Shown piece after piece: positions 1 through 15,647 of a stretch of DNA of 64,000 nt. This DNA comes from Trematomus loennbergii (lineage: Eukaryota > Chordata > Actinopteri > Perciformes > Nototheniidae). The DNA lies in contig JAAOOA010000033.1 in NCBI GenBank assembly GCA_012861695.1, positions 10,532,325 to 10,596,324 on the forward strand. Direction: 5' to 3'. The position numbers and the translations under genes are program-made. Under the pieces are notes generated by a model. That model ran no database searches, was not told the origin of the DNA, and saw only the letters and a list, made by a program, of their open reading frames with translations. Each line of letters opens with the position of its first letter. The first letter of the stretch is position 1.

Positions 1-3703
<3,703 letters not shown>

Positions 3704-4280
3704 TATTGACAATGCAACAACATCCACCTTCAAAAAAAAAAAGTATGATCAGGCTCTACGCAGAGAGCATTACGCACACAGAGAAGCGCAGCCCGTCAAA
3801 AAACAGTGAAAACGCAAAATTACTAGTCTTCACTTCCCGCGTCCGAGAGAAAAAAAGGGTAAAACAAATTCAGAGAAGTTATTCTACGCAGTCCATGAGT
3901 ACCAGGTGCTCTGAAGGCTCTGCAGTTAAAATCCCATTCACAAAGTGCTGAGGACGCGCGCTGACCACCTGCCGCTGCTAACACGATGGAGTAACCGCCC
4001 GCCTGTCAGCCTGCTGGGCAACTTGTTGCTTCCGACTGGCCGAAAACGCCCCACCTTGTTACGCAACAACCCTCCCACTGCCGTCATGGAAATGTAGTTT
4101 CTTTCAAAGAACATGCAGTCGTCACTATCGCACCGATGAGGTAAAAGGACTGCATGTCCGGGTTGTTGCTGGGCGTGTCCTAAAACAGCTGTGCCATTAA
4201 CACAAATAAACCACTGTGGAATGTAGTTACTGACTAATAGTGATCCAATTGTGCTGTTCTTACACTGCATCCCTACAGGC
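3704..4280 (-). promoter_or_regulatory. Probable 5' UTR/promoter region of stk10
   Basis: This lies immediately upstream of the stk10 start on the minus strand. It is richer in GC and CpG than its AT-rich surroundings (notably 3950-4200), as expected for a vertebrate promoter. No TATA box or transcription start could be fixed, and the assignment rests on position and composition only. Confidence 0.4.
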
Positions 4281-6409
4281 CTGATGTGTAAGGCTATTAG
4301 TTAGGCCTATACGTTATCGGTTTTATTACATAACAAAAATGTGAAACTCTGGCTTTTCATAAAATGTCAATGAATAAAAAACTAAAACAAAGGATAAGAA
4401 ATGATTGAATGAATAATTTGTTTCATTTTAATTTACCTGCACTGTTTTTCTCTTTTCATTCAGAAGACATGCTGGTTCAACAAACAGTGCTATGGCGCCC
4501 TCTAGTGGCGCAGTCAGCTCAGTGAACTGGTGCATGTGGAAAACTGTACAGATACAGACAGAGCAGTTTTACCAGGGACTGCCTATGATGAATACATAAG
4601 TATTGTTAAAATGATTGACAGATTTTTTGAAAGACGTATCTTAATAATCGTTTAAATCTTTAATCAAATAAGATGTCCAACATTCTTAATGTTATACTTC
4701 CCAAATGTCATGATTTGTTGTTTTCATGGGTCATATTTGTTAGTAAAAATAAAAAAAGCACGACCAATTTCAAGATATTACCTTAGACTTTTGAATAATA
4801 TCAATATATTCTTGTAATAGTAATTAAAAAATCAATTAGCCCTACAGTACAGTATATGATCACAACATCATGCTGACAGCTAATTGTCTGTTTGAATAGT
4901 TTTTTTGGTCTAATCATTTTAAAATTGCATTTCTGCAAAAATAAAGTGTTACGGAGAACTAAATAGAAAGGAATGTGATTATATAACATATTTTATTGAG
5001 AGAACTTCAGACTTAAAGAAGTTTTCTTTAAGTCTGGAGCTTCTTTTTTTTACCTTTTAGCATCTGAGGAACTTCTGTATAATATTACAAATCAGCAAAG
5101 GCATTTGAACAACAATTCAAAAATAGTCAGTGGAGAGAAATGGTCTATTCTATTGCGCTTTTGTTTATTAACATCACATTGATCCCCCTCAGTCTTCGTT
5201 AATCAGTTTAACTTAAACACTATTTGTATATAACAAATATTTAAATGGAGGGATGAAGTACGTTTTGATATCTTTGAGCAACGTGTCCGATGTGCAGTTT
5301 TGTGTTATCAACCTCAGGTGGAAGAAGAAAACATGTGAGTTAAAGTCTGGGAAGTCAATTTCTGAGGAGTGCCTGATCCGCTGTTCTCTGTACAAATGAT
5401 TGTTGTCAGCAAAATTAAACTCAAATCAATGCTGACATTAAGGAGGATGTCTTATTCTATCAGTCCATAAAGCCCTTCTAAAGGAAACTCATTGACCTTC
5501 ATTTACCACCTAATTTGCATGAGTAATTTTCTCTCTGAGTTCTATTATATGAAAAGATTAGCCAATTAACGGCTGAATGACCAATTATGGACATGAAGAT
5601 TGGTTGAAGTGAGCAGTTTAAATGGGTTGGAAAACAGGATTGTGCATGTATTGTTGCAGTTTTCTTTCCCCTTATCCATCATATATTAGGCAAGTTTGTC
5701 TTATTTCCAACGTAAATTAATCACTTTGTTAAACGTTCTCTTAATGTCACTTTGCACTCTTGATACAAAGTGAAAGAGAGATTTCATTCTGTAAATCGCT
5801 ATAGAGCCTGCGGTAAAGAGACAAGCTCATGCTAGTCCACACTGGCCCACAGAGGTTACTAATCCCTACACTCTCATTACTTGCGATTGTGTTTGTACTT
5901 TGTGACTACAAAAACTTAATGAAGCTCCAGCGTTAACTTGATGCACTTTCTCTTCCTTTAGCACCCCTTGGATTCACATAATGTATTTCATATTTAAGTT
6001 ATTAGAAAAAATCAAATATGTATTTTATTGTTAGATGTAAGACAATAGGGTATTTTGTTTTGTTTGTTTGTGATGCTTTCAATGATATGCTTATGTTTTT
6101 CTATACTACTCTATTCTTGTGCCAAAAACATTCTTGACCAGTGGATGATGAAGAGCAGAGATCTTGAAGTAGACCTCTTTCAGCTCTTAAAAAAGGAATA
6201 TTGCATTCTGTATTGAAGGCCACTAACAAGCTTTTGTACAATATGATATCATATACTTATATCAGAATAGAAGGCATTTCCATAAAGTTTATTATGTGTT
6301 TCCTCAGTCTGATTCCACAGTAGTTACCATATATTTAGTCTTGCGTATTTTAGTCATTGCACATGCTTAAGGAAGGACTGTATAGCTGTCAGACAGTAAT
6401 ATTGATATC
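4281..6409. other. Intergenic region between the stk10-like gene and an unidentified minus-strand gene
   Basis: AT-rich sequence with no supported exon. Its one notable structure is a small perfect hairpin at 5008-5036 followed by a T run, listed separately. The region from about 6100 to 6409 should contain the 3' UTR and polyadenylation site of the minus-strand gene ending at 6410. Confidence 0.5.
5008..5036. repeat. Short perfect inverted repeat (13-bp arms, 3-nt loop) followed by a T run
   Basis: The arms CAGACTTAAAGAA and TTCTTTAAGTCTG are separated by GTT. The pairing extends a few bases further with one mismatch and one bulge, and a run of eight T follows at about 5043. It could be a chance palindrome in AT-rich DNA, a Pol III-type transcript end, or a mobile-element relic. 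Nothing nearby decides between them. Confidence 0.6.
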
Positions 6410-6466
6410 TCAGTATCCAGGGTAGCGCTCCAGCACAGCACAGTCATAGATTGTGAACACCAAGTC
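6410..6466 (-). CDS. Unidentified gene, last coding exon with stop
   Basis: Minus-strand exon after a good acceptor (T-rich tract then CAG|GAC), reading DLVFTIYDCAVLERYPGY and then TGA at 6412-6410. It follows in phase 0 from the exon ending at 7513. The aromatic-rich, compact C-terminus looks like a real protein end. I do not recognise the family and give no function. Confidence 0.6.
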   Translation of the reverse strand, partial: DLVFTIYDCAVLERYPGY

Positions 6467-7512
6467 CTGAAAAAAAGATCAAATAGATGTTTTTAGTTAA
6501 AACAAGTGCAATTGATTTAGATATTGGAATGCAAAGTTTCTATTGTTGGCAGTAGCTCAATTTCAAATGCAATTCAAGTTGAATGCATTGTTATCTGAAA
6601 TTAAACATTCTAGTAAACAGAAATCACCAATATGCGTGTGTATACTTACACCCACACATTGTAATTTCAGGCTATTGTTGACATTAATTCTAGGTCAACC
6701 TTTTTCTGGTAATTAAGCTTGCTGAAATGACCGTAGTGAAAGTGATATAAAGCTGTTAATAAAAAAATAACCACAAATCAACACGAGTTGTCTCCACAGT
6801 TCAGCAGAGAAGGCTTAAATATCCAGAGTGATCTGAATGTGTTCCATAATCTGAATCATAAACCCTGTTTAATCCCGTGATATGACCCACTGAGTGACCC
6901 ATTAAATGTTTTTCCTTTTTCTGTTTTATGTTGTGCTGCAGTGGTGCAGACTTTGGCTCAGTGTAAATGCAGTAGATAAAGGATCAGTTGTACCATTTTT
7001 TTTTCTTCTAAGTATAATGTTCCAATAACAAAATCTAAGAGTATTGGGAATACAGGAACAACAATTTAATAAATGATGTTATATAAATACCTATTACTGT
7101 AAATCCTGTGTACCTATGTTTTTAAGATTGGGAGTCACCTTATTTTAAGATAAACAGCACAACTTCTACTAACAATACAATATAAACAATTACTACTCAA
7201 AAACCTCCTCTATGAACAGAAAAGGCACATGTTGAGGTCCATTAAAAGTACAGATAATGTAAAAAGAATAATTTCTCGGCAATCTTATTTAATGTTTGCA
7301 TAAATGTATCTTTATACAGTATGTCAGATGTCAGTGCGATTCATTTGAGGCCTGTTACATCTACAGTCACTGAATGCTCATGCTACAGCCCCAATGGCAA
7401 AGTATAAATCCCTTTATATTCTGCAAGATGTTTTACTTTGTGTCCCCATATAATGTAGTGCTATTTGAGCCTCATTGTGTTGAATCTATTTGGACCATTT
7501 GTCGGATCTTAC

Positions 7513-7659
7513 CCCGTGACATTTCTCCGACATGAAGATGAAGAGCTGTCTGAGAGTGTACCCCAGCTTCATCACTTCTCTGGTGTAAGCGCAGCGGCGG
7601 TCTCGCAGGCCTTCCACCAGGGAGATGTAGGTCCTCATTTTGTGCATCACACAGGCATT
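7513..7659 (-). CDS. Unidentified gene, penultimate coding exon (49 codons)
   Basis: An exon of 147 nt on the minus strand with acceptor GCAG|AAT and donor GGG|GTAAGA, phase 0 at both ends. It reads NACVMHKMRTYISLVEG, then a basic segment (LRDRRCAYTREVMKLGY) and TLRQLFIFMSEKCHG. The composition is mixed charged and hydrophobic, suggesting an all-helical domain. This is the longest exon and the best probe for identifying the gene. I could not match it to a family from memory. Confidence 0.7.
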
Positions 7660-7946
7660 CTGCATTCAGCATGAGTAGCAATTAGTGTCTCAGTGCGTGA
7701 TTTACAGCTTAGGTTTTCAGACAAAATACCACAGCTGTTAGTGTGGAAAAATGTTGGACAGTGATACTACTCAAAACAAAAAGTGATGGATGAACAACAA
7801 CTAAAAGTAGCAGATAAGATATTTAAGGGCATTTTTTTTTACCTTGAAATAAGTACATTTATACATGCCAATCATGTAAAATAACAAATACAATTTAGCA
7901 TCATCAACACATGTGACAATCATGGGGAATTTAAAATCATACTTAC

Positions 7947-7991
7947 ATGGACATCAAGGTAGAGATCTGGCATGTGTGCCATGCAGTAACT
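7947..7991 (-). CDS. Unidentified gene, short internal exon (15 codons)
   Basis: A 45-nt minus-strand exon with acceptor CTAG|AGT and donor CAT|GTAAGT, phase 0 on both sides, reading SYCMAHMPDLYLDVH. It joins in frame to the exons at 8366-8432 and 7513-7659. Support comes from splice sites and phase rather than from a recognised protein. Confidence 0.6.
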
Positions 7992-8365
7992 CTAGATGCA
8001 AGGAAAACATATAATACATATACAATTCAAGAATTCAGCATTGACAGGATAATATTATATAGTTCTTTAAACCTATCCCTTATCTTAGAAATCACAGTTG
8101 CCAAAACAAACCCAACTGAAATGTGTCTACAAATTACAAGCTCACTATTGTTTTGATTAGATTGGATTAAACTACATTGACGCATATTTGTATCTAGAAA
8201 ATAAATGAAGGAATACTATGTATATTTGTCCAAAGTACAATAATAAGCACTAGATACTGAAAACATCACAGAAAAATGTTACACAAAACAGTTTAAGAAT
8301 ATATGCTAAACCAAACTTTAGTGTGCAATAATCGATATAGAGCAAACATGCAGCAGCTGACTTAC

Positions 8366-8432
8366 AGTTTCATGGCCCCTCTTCAGATCTGCAGCCATCT
8401 GGGTGAGATCTCGCGCCATGCTCAGCACCTTG
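8366..8432 (-). CDS. Unidentified gene, internal exon
   Basis: A 67-nt minus-strand exon with acceptor ACAG|CAAG and donor ACT|GTAAGT. After one base completing a split codon it reads KVLSMARDLTQMAADLKRGH followed by ET, which looks helical. It needs two bases from the previous exon, but the candidate upstream exon (10695-10857) supplies one. Either an exon is missing between them or the C run in that exon is one base short. Confidence 0.65.
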
Positions 8433-10694
8433 CTGTAGCATGTGGGGGGAAGAAAGGGTAGCTCAGTACCAGAGGCACCAGAGACAAAACAAGAAACAAG
8501 TGTTTAAAGATCGCCATGACTCCCTGACACCTACTTCACTAACTGAAACTATGTTTGTTTGTGAACTGATGCACACACGCAGCCACGTATGCATGTAGAT
8601 AGATTTCAACACACCCTCTGTTTGCTCCAAAATAATTATGCAACTGCAGGGGATTGACAGGAGACAACCCATTGTGTAAAATGAGACGGACGGAGAAAGC
8701 AAAAAAGGCAAGAGAGAAGTGTGAGCTGTACATTTTTGTCAAAGATCTCTATACTGGAAATACATACATTCATAATAATCTCAGAAATGAAGGGATATTC
8801 AGCAAGATATTTCTTATTTCAGAGTGTAAATTGTTGAATAAGAAGTCAAATTCTAATTTACTTTAGTAAGAGTATCAACACCACAGTGTAGAAATAAATG
8901 CTCCAAGTCATGCTTTTACTTCACATGTCAAATTGTATACGCAAACATACTCGAAATACAGAAAAGACCTTTTAGAATATTGACTATTGTGATATTGTAA
9001 TATAATCAGTGATGCTTTACTGTCTAAATCATTTTAACCTTGGTGAACGTCGGCCTAATATTACATTATTTATGGACAGCTGAGTAGTTTGTACATTTTC
9101 CCCAAATGATCAAATGCAAAAAAGTCAAAGATTGCATTTATGTGTTGAATACATTTGATATGATAATTTTTCATCGGAAAAGTTAAAATGTCTCAACTTA
9201 ATACATTTGACAGTGTAAAAATACAATAATTTCAGATTATAGTCAAGAATAATAAATGCTCTTTGTTACTTTCCACTAGTCAATATTAGGTTTCATATAT
9301 TTGATCTCTTAGTATTTGTACCACAATTATAAAAAAAACATGACAGTGACTGTATTTTACCAGTCTCTAGATAAATCTCTAAATAAATAAGCCTGTACCC
9401 TGATACACGTGTTCCATAATCTATCATCTCTGCATTGGGTAGGGGAGTGTGGTGTTGAGACCCCGACTGTAATATTGATCATGACAGTGATTTATGCTGT
9501 TAAATATGTTCCTTTAATACCTTTGCTGTATAAACACCAGATGCTGTCATATCCTGTTATGTCTTTTTTTTCACTAGATGGGGCTAATTTCACAGAGTTA
9601 AACACTTTACATCTTCATGAGCAGTCTTTAAGTCCAGCATGCTTAAGTGTCATGTTGAAATTCAGCAAAGAAGTGTCTTTTCTTTTTACAAGCAAAATAA
9701 TATCCTCAATTACAAAACTAGGACAACATTGGCACACGCTGGGCCTGCCGTAAGTTAAGTGTCTGTACTGTGTTTCTCTCCAGGTGTGATATGACACTGG
9801 CATCACTCATCTCATTTAAAAGAGGAGTACACCCCCTGATGCCGCCAAACGCACAATACGGGAGATGAGTGATGCTCGTCACCTCTCACAGTCTGTGTTG
9901 ATAGTTTGAGGTCTGTCCCCTTCCTCTGTATGAAGATGGATGGCCCACACCGAGTGTGCCCTGGCATGACGGAGAGGCGTTAAGAGGAAGAAAAAGTGCA
10001 GCGTGGGCTGTAAGCATATCTCTGGTCCCACAGTCCCACCACTCAGCCGTTCTCCTCTCGACCTTGGCCTACTCAATTAACAGGGGACACGGGTGACAGT
10101 CCTTGTAATGGAAGGATGTGTTTTACAGTTAGTAGTTAATGGCCATGGAAGGTAATGAATGATTAGAGATTGGACTACAGGAATCTGTCCCTAATGACAG
10201 AAAATTCCAATGCGGCAAATCCATATTATGGTTTTTAAGACCATAGATATTCATTGCATATATCAGGTGACTCACATGTTTTTTTAAATCTTTTTCTTTG
10301 TATTTGAAAATGTAGGATCATGTATGGAGATAATCTTATAATTGAGGTTTAATACATCCGTTGAGTTGTAGAACTCTATCTCGATAACATATTTTCAAAA
10401 GAATAGGTCATAATGATATAATCCTACATTTAATGAAATAATAAGTATTGTAGGCCCAGTACTCTGTGCTTACAAGCATAGTATACAGAGCATCTTAAAG
10501 GGATATTGCATTATTGCCTAAGGAGACTATAAAAAAGGAATACCATAAAGCACATAAGGTCAGAAAAGATTAATTATGGAACACCATAAAGACATTATCC
10601 AATGTTCTCCCAGTATAATTACTATTTCCATATAAGTTTTAAGGCTATTATGAGACAGCAGGCTCAGCTCGTCTATAAAGAGGCTGCCCCTCAC
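8433..10694 (-). other. Intron of the unidentified gene (may hide one exon)
   Basis: No further exon could be defended here. The phase mismatch between flanking exons leaves room for one. The stretch holds a perfect 14-bp inverted repeat at 9800-9875 in a locally less AT-rich patch (9780-10080), listed separately. Confidence 0.4.
9800..9875. repeat. 14-bp perfect inverted repeat with 48-nt spacer
   Basis: GCATCACTCATCTC at 9800-9813 is exactly complementary to GAGATGAGTGATGC at 9862-9875. The surrounding 300 bases are richer in GC than the rest of the intron. It might be a regulatory hairpin, a conserved non-coding element or an eroded transposon end. There is no TIR-plus-target-site signature to make the last convincing. 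Confidence 0.6.
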
Positions 10695-10857
10695 CTGGGG
10701 GGGGGCACGAGGTTGAAACAGCATGGTCGACAATGTGCCTGGCTGAAAAGCCTTCGAGCAGAGTGGCAAAGAAAGTATCAGCTGTAGGGGGCGCTGTGCT
10801 AAACCTGATAGTGTCCTCTGACTCCATGCTGGCAGCACCATGAGAGGAAATAACTGC
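10695..10857 (-). CDS. Unidentified gene, probable first coding exon
   Basis: Minus-strand exon with acceptor CTGCAG|GCA and donor CAG|GTGAGG. From an internal Met at 10827-10825 it reads MESEDTIRFSTAPPTADTFF and then ATLLEGFSARHIVDHAVSTSC before a run of prolines. The frame is open upstream of this Met to the acceptor, so the true start could lie in an earlier exon. The exon ends beside a run of nine C and is one base out of phase with the exon at 8366-8432. With a tenth C the two would join in frame. Together the five exons would encode about 150 residues. Its function is unknown. Confidence 0.5.
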
Positions 10858-12659
10858 CTGCAGAAATAAATAAAGTGGAGTATTTTTGAGGCAATGCACA
10901 TTTTAAAGTGACAGGCATAGACTTTTTTTAAGCTAAAAGTGCATACATTATCTGATTATGTCACTCAACCCTCATTTGGGGCAATAATGTAAGCAAGACA
11001 AAATCACTACAGGGTATTTTTAGTAACTCTGGCAGGACAGGACTATGACAGGAACACTCGTCTACTTGTAATATTTCCAAATATTCAAGTTATAAACAAT
11101 AAGGTGTAATATATGTGGAATCTTTGTAGAAATGCATCACAGAATACCATTGTTTAGCTAAGTGTATAATAACGACATGGGAACCCCCAGTCCCACAGCA
11201 GAGCAGCCTGACCAGCCCGTGAAACGTGCCTCTCCAGACGCACGGTGCTGGCCAGCAGCGCATTACACAGGCGGCGATGTGGAGGTCAGTCGCTCATCAG
11301 TGCCGAGCAGTTTCCCCCCTTAAACCCCTATCTCTGCTCGTCGTCCAGAAAACAAACGGGATTTCTCATCGCACTCCATCGGTGCAATCCCGCAAGTCAC
11401 GTCTCGCTGTGTGGTTTTCATTTTTCGGGTGGCAGGTGTCCCGGTGCGTAGTCGTCCTCACACCGGACAAGTGAAGCTCTGAGCTGCACTGTTGCTGCGC
11501 TGTCGCCTCGCATCTCTGCAGCAAAGCGGATAGGGAAATGGTGCCAGGCTCAACTCTCCGGCGGCATTCAGAGGTAGGTACCTACAGCTGCCCCCCTGCA
11601 TACATGCACACACGGTGGGATACTTTCTAGTCAATGCATGTTTGTCCCATTTGATCAGATAACAGAGGCTCCGAGCACAATGTCCTCTGCAGGGAGCTCA
11701 GCACTGCGTCTCCACGCACTACTTTTTGAATATTGAATTTAACCCAAAATCGATACTCAGATATTACTGTGGTGAATGACCTTATCATATAGTCTAGGAA
11801 AGGCAAACATGGAAGGGTTTCCCCTTGCGGATTGATTGTTGCAACGATGACTTGAAGTTTGTCTTTTTAACCCTCAAATGCATCTCAGTTACTCAGGTCA
11901 GTCATTCATTCTCCTGTTAGATATTATTATGAGACATGCTGTCATCCAGTTTAAAATAATACCATTACAAACCAAAGCTATACATATTGTCATAAGATAT
12001 TAAAAAAAAAAAAAAAATTGAATTCTTAAATTCTGATTAATTTTATGTTTTGTATTTTTTTGTAATGGATTCATGAGGCAGCAGAGTTCCAGTTTGTCGT
12101 CTCTAACAAAGCGTAGTAACTATCATAATCTCACGTCCTGAAGAGGGCAGCCTGAGGGATCCCATTTACAGTACACAATGCCAGCAAACTATAAATCAAA
12201 AAGCCTCCCATTTTTGTTCCCCTAATGGGAAAACCGTTCATGCCATTCATCACACATGCACTGCAGAAGGTGCTCCACTGGGATGATATTATGATAAAGA
12301 TATGAAAACATAATAATTGATAAATGACAGATGAAGTAAAGAAGGAAGGAAAGGAAGGGGACCTGTACAAATAGAAATTAGGGTAATCTTTTGCTAATCA
12401 AGTTGATTTCTAATCAAGTCCTTAGCATTAATTAATACGACCTGTGCCATGAAGTTGGCAAGCATGTGTTTTTCTTTTTGTATCTTAATTAAACAGAATG
12501 TGTCAGTCAGGGTTAGGGTTCCATTTATCATTAAAAGCTGTGTCATTAATGTGTCAGAGGCTCTACCTTTCCACTTGTCCTCCCTTCCTCCCTCCCTTCC
12601 CTCCTCCCTCCCGCCTTCACCCTGCTGATGGTGTCATGTTTTCCTGCCTCCCCTCACAG
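10858..12659. promoter_or_regulatory. Divergent intergenic region, probable promoter(s)
   Basis: The unidentified minus-strand gene and the plus-strand stk32a gene face away from each other here. A GC- and CpG-richer patch at about 11165-11580 ends in a donor-like GAG|GTAGGT at 11573/11574, suggesting a first exon of stk32a. It includes a short open frame from ATG at 11538 (MVPGSTLRRHSE). The rest is AT-rich. A long pyrimidine tract at about 12575-12658 leads to CACAG at 12659, a possible acceptor. Divergent promoter use is inferred from position and composition. Confidence 0.35.
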
Positions 12660-13115
12660 GTTAGACTCTCACTCATCAGAGGGTCAAAGCCACAAACACA
12701 TCACCCCCCCCCTCCTGCCTGACGAGGGTCCTCCTTCTGCCTGCATCTATCTGAACAGCAGTGAGGACAGACGAGAAACTTACACAGTAGTGGAACTGCG
12801 TGTGAGTGTGTGTGTCAGCGTTTCAGTGCCTCTAGTGTTCCCACTAGCCCTCCACTGTGTGTGTGCAATGAGGTGTGTGTGTGTCAAGGTGGAGAGTTAA
12901 GAAGACAGGACCTGTTAAAGTCAGCAAAGTCTGCAAGTTCGTGTCAGGGCTGAGCAGTCCATGCACGTGAGACTCCGTGTGATTGTTTGTGTGTGTGAGT
13001 GTGTGTGTGAGGGGCTACTGTTGACCAGGCAATGAGTGTGTCTCAGAGGGAGAGGCCGTTCGATGCTGAGTTGAGCTAAGGGAGCAGAACAGGAGAATCT
13101 GTAAGAGGAGCAGCC
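12660..13115 (+). other. Candidate 5' UTR segment of stk32a
   Basis: This is the sequence between the acceptor-like pyrimidine tract and the stk32a start codon. It contains short GT runs and upstream ATGs. No long frame continues into the kinase. It ends in a good initiation context (GCAGCCATGG). The UTR limits are not provable from sequence alone. Confidence 0.35.
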
Positions 13116-13167
13116 ATGGGGCTCGGACAGTCCAGCAAGGCTTCGGTCACCGAGGAATCAGACGATG
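13116..13167 (+). CDS. stk32a: STK32 kinase, coding exon 1 (N-terminus)
   Basis: First coding exon of a STK32/YANK-family Ser/Thr protein kinase (AGC group). It encodes MGLGQSSKASVTEESDD plus one base of the next codon, and ends in a canonical donor (G|GTGAGT). ATG at 13116 sits in a strong context, and the 17-residue leader has the family's length. The start MG-L-G-Q-S matches the N-myristoylation pattern (Gly2, Ser6), so membrane anchoring is inferred. The leader sequence diverges from mammalian STK32A and STK32B (MGANTS, MGGNHS), as expected for this variable segment. Confidence 0.85.
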
Positions 13168-15582
13168 GTGAGTAACTTTAAATATTCTTATACGACTTTC
13201 CTCATTTTGCATCTTTGTTGCTCTACTTTTGAGCTCCATCGTTGACTGCCTCATCCAAGGTTGTCCATCTTTTCTGCAGCCTTATCAATGTGTTAAGCTA
13301 TTCCTATTAGCTAACAAAATGAAGTGCACTTACAGTAAATGCTCCTGACGGATGTAATGCTGATGAGGTCTGCCACTACTCTTCCTCAGCAAATGGAAAA
13401 GAAGTAATACCCCTTGCTGTAGCCAAAGTTTGACTTTGATGTGGCCACAGCATTACAGTATATATGAGGCAATAGAATAGAATAGAATCAAAAGTTGATT
13501 AAGATATCCACAAAATGCTTCTGGACTTTTTTCAGTAATGTTAGCTTTTGGCTTCATCTTTATAATTCCTGAAATTGGCATGAATCTTGCCAGGCTATTA
13601 TCTTAATTTTTTTTAAGCTTTTTAAGTCAGCATTAAAATGAGTTATAACTTTGATTGGCACAGCTCTTGGTTTAAATGTATGTTCCCTTTTCTTGGTGAC
13701 CTGAGTAGATAATAAAATGTGAAATGTATTGATTTGCGATTTTGTCTCTGAAATGTATTCCACCGGCTTCCCCCAAGGACTTCAAATAAGTCAGTGTTAC
13801 ATGAGCAGTGATTTAGTCTGGAGTGAGACGGCTTCCCCAGGTGTATCCTTATTGTAATGTTTTCTTTGTATCTGGTATCCTAAATGACCTGATGCATGTG
13901 TCTTTTTAGAGTTGTAATATCTGTGTTTTTGGCAGTGTTATATTTAATTTAAAAAAAGGTTTTCTGCTTAAATAAGCGATTTAGTATTGTTCGTGGCATT
14001 TTCTTTAACCACAACTGTGTCAAATAGCAGCATCCCATGGTGAGGAAATTCATATTTTCTCTTTTTACTGGAGGCAACCTCTATGAAATCCTTATCCACG
14101 GTTAACCTTGCTGCTTGGTAATTTTGCGGGCTGTTTTGCAAATGTCACTCACAACACAGCGTCTCTGAACTCTGAGCTAATGCAACAGTGCACCTTCCTG
14201 ACTTCTCTCTAAAAGAAAAACAGCGTGGGTGATTTAACCGAGGGCAGGAAAATAATAAACAAAGAGACCCATCGTTTACTTTAGATTATAAAAAGCCCTT
14301 CTCAGAGTATTCCCCTCGCTGATGAAAGTCCCGCAGACACAGGCCGGGTTCTCGTAGTGAGGTCAGAGGAACCGGGCAGGTTAACATCGTATCCATCACC
14401 CTCTGAGTAGCAATAAAGATGCAAATTGAGTTTTCACTTTACACTTCAGGAACAGTGGTGGATCGTTTGTTTGTCAATTCAACAGTGCACATTAATAAAT
14501 AATGGCATTTTAAATATATATTATTACCAAATGTAAATGCTCCGAGCGTAGCTCACGGTGATTTTCATCTGAAGTTTCTGTGCACCTGACAGCTTTAATT
14601 ACAGTTGTGGGTAAAGCTATTAAAAACATTTTACTTATTTACAAGGATGGTTGAGCCCTCCAACCCTTACTTGCAGTTGAGATTGTGGTTGCATATCAAA
14701 GCTCCACTAAAGGACAGGTCTGCAAAAATGTGGCACTCTCCCATATTTCACATACAAAATATCAGTATTAATTTTAGAACATATATGACTCAAATAAATA
14801 CGGATGAGGATTAAGGCCACGTGTTAATTTTTCTTTTAGATCTGACCACAAGAGATTTTCTTTTGTTTAAGTTCTTAGGAAATGTCAGAATTCTTACTCT
14901 TTCATCAGTAATCCGATTTGTTTAATACATTTTTCTGACTTCTCAGAATTCTGACTGTCACTTTGGGTCAGATCTAAAAAAGATTATTACATCTGGCCGT
15001 CCTCTTTCATAAATAAGTGTGAAATTCTGATAAATTAGTTATGCCCCTTACTTTTCGTGTTTGACGCCTATAATCTAATTGTGTCTAAAAGGGGGTCAAA
15101 AAATCTAATTGATGTCATATGCCACCTAGACATGTATTTAACAGTAAACGCAGCAGCAGAAAGGTTATCCAAAAATAACATTATCATTTTTGGAATAAGT
15201 TATTGCTATTGGATGGTACAGACAGACTGCTTTCCTTGCTGGAGTCAGTGATGCATATGTTGTGGTTCAAACTCTGAGTAGATTTACAGAGAGGCATGTG
15301 CATGAAGGTGAACTCTGTCAAGACATGTTTATCTCCTCTGAGAATGATGTGTGTCCCACATGTGCTCCCCCATGTGCCACATACGTTTTTCACCCTGTGA
15401 GCAGGAGGGTCTGGTTAATGGACAGACCTTGTTTACTGCTGATCATGCTTTATTCACATCACCGTGGCACATCGACCCATGGGCTCTGTTTCAGTTGTCA
15501 GAGCAACAGCATGAGCACTGATGTCCCCATGTTGGTGGGTCCTTAAGTGATTTACAGGCGTCAGTGAGAGAGGGGGGGGGGT

Positions 15583-15643
<61 letters not shown>
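15583..15643. repeat. (GA)n microsatellite
   Basis: About 60 bp of GA with a single slip (GAGAGGAGAG) at about 15605, directly following a run of ten G. Confidence 0.95.

Positions 15644-15647
<4 letters not shown>

Noticed and set aside
3938..4270. 110-codon minus-strand frame upstream of stk10
   Set aside because: It lies in the CpG-richer promoter region, has no recognisable domain and no splice context. It is better explained by a low stop density in GC-rich DNA.
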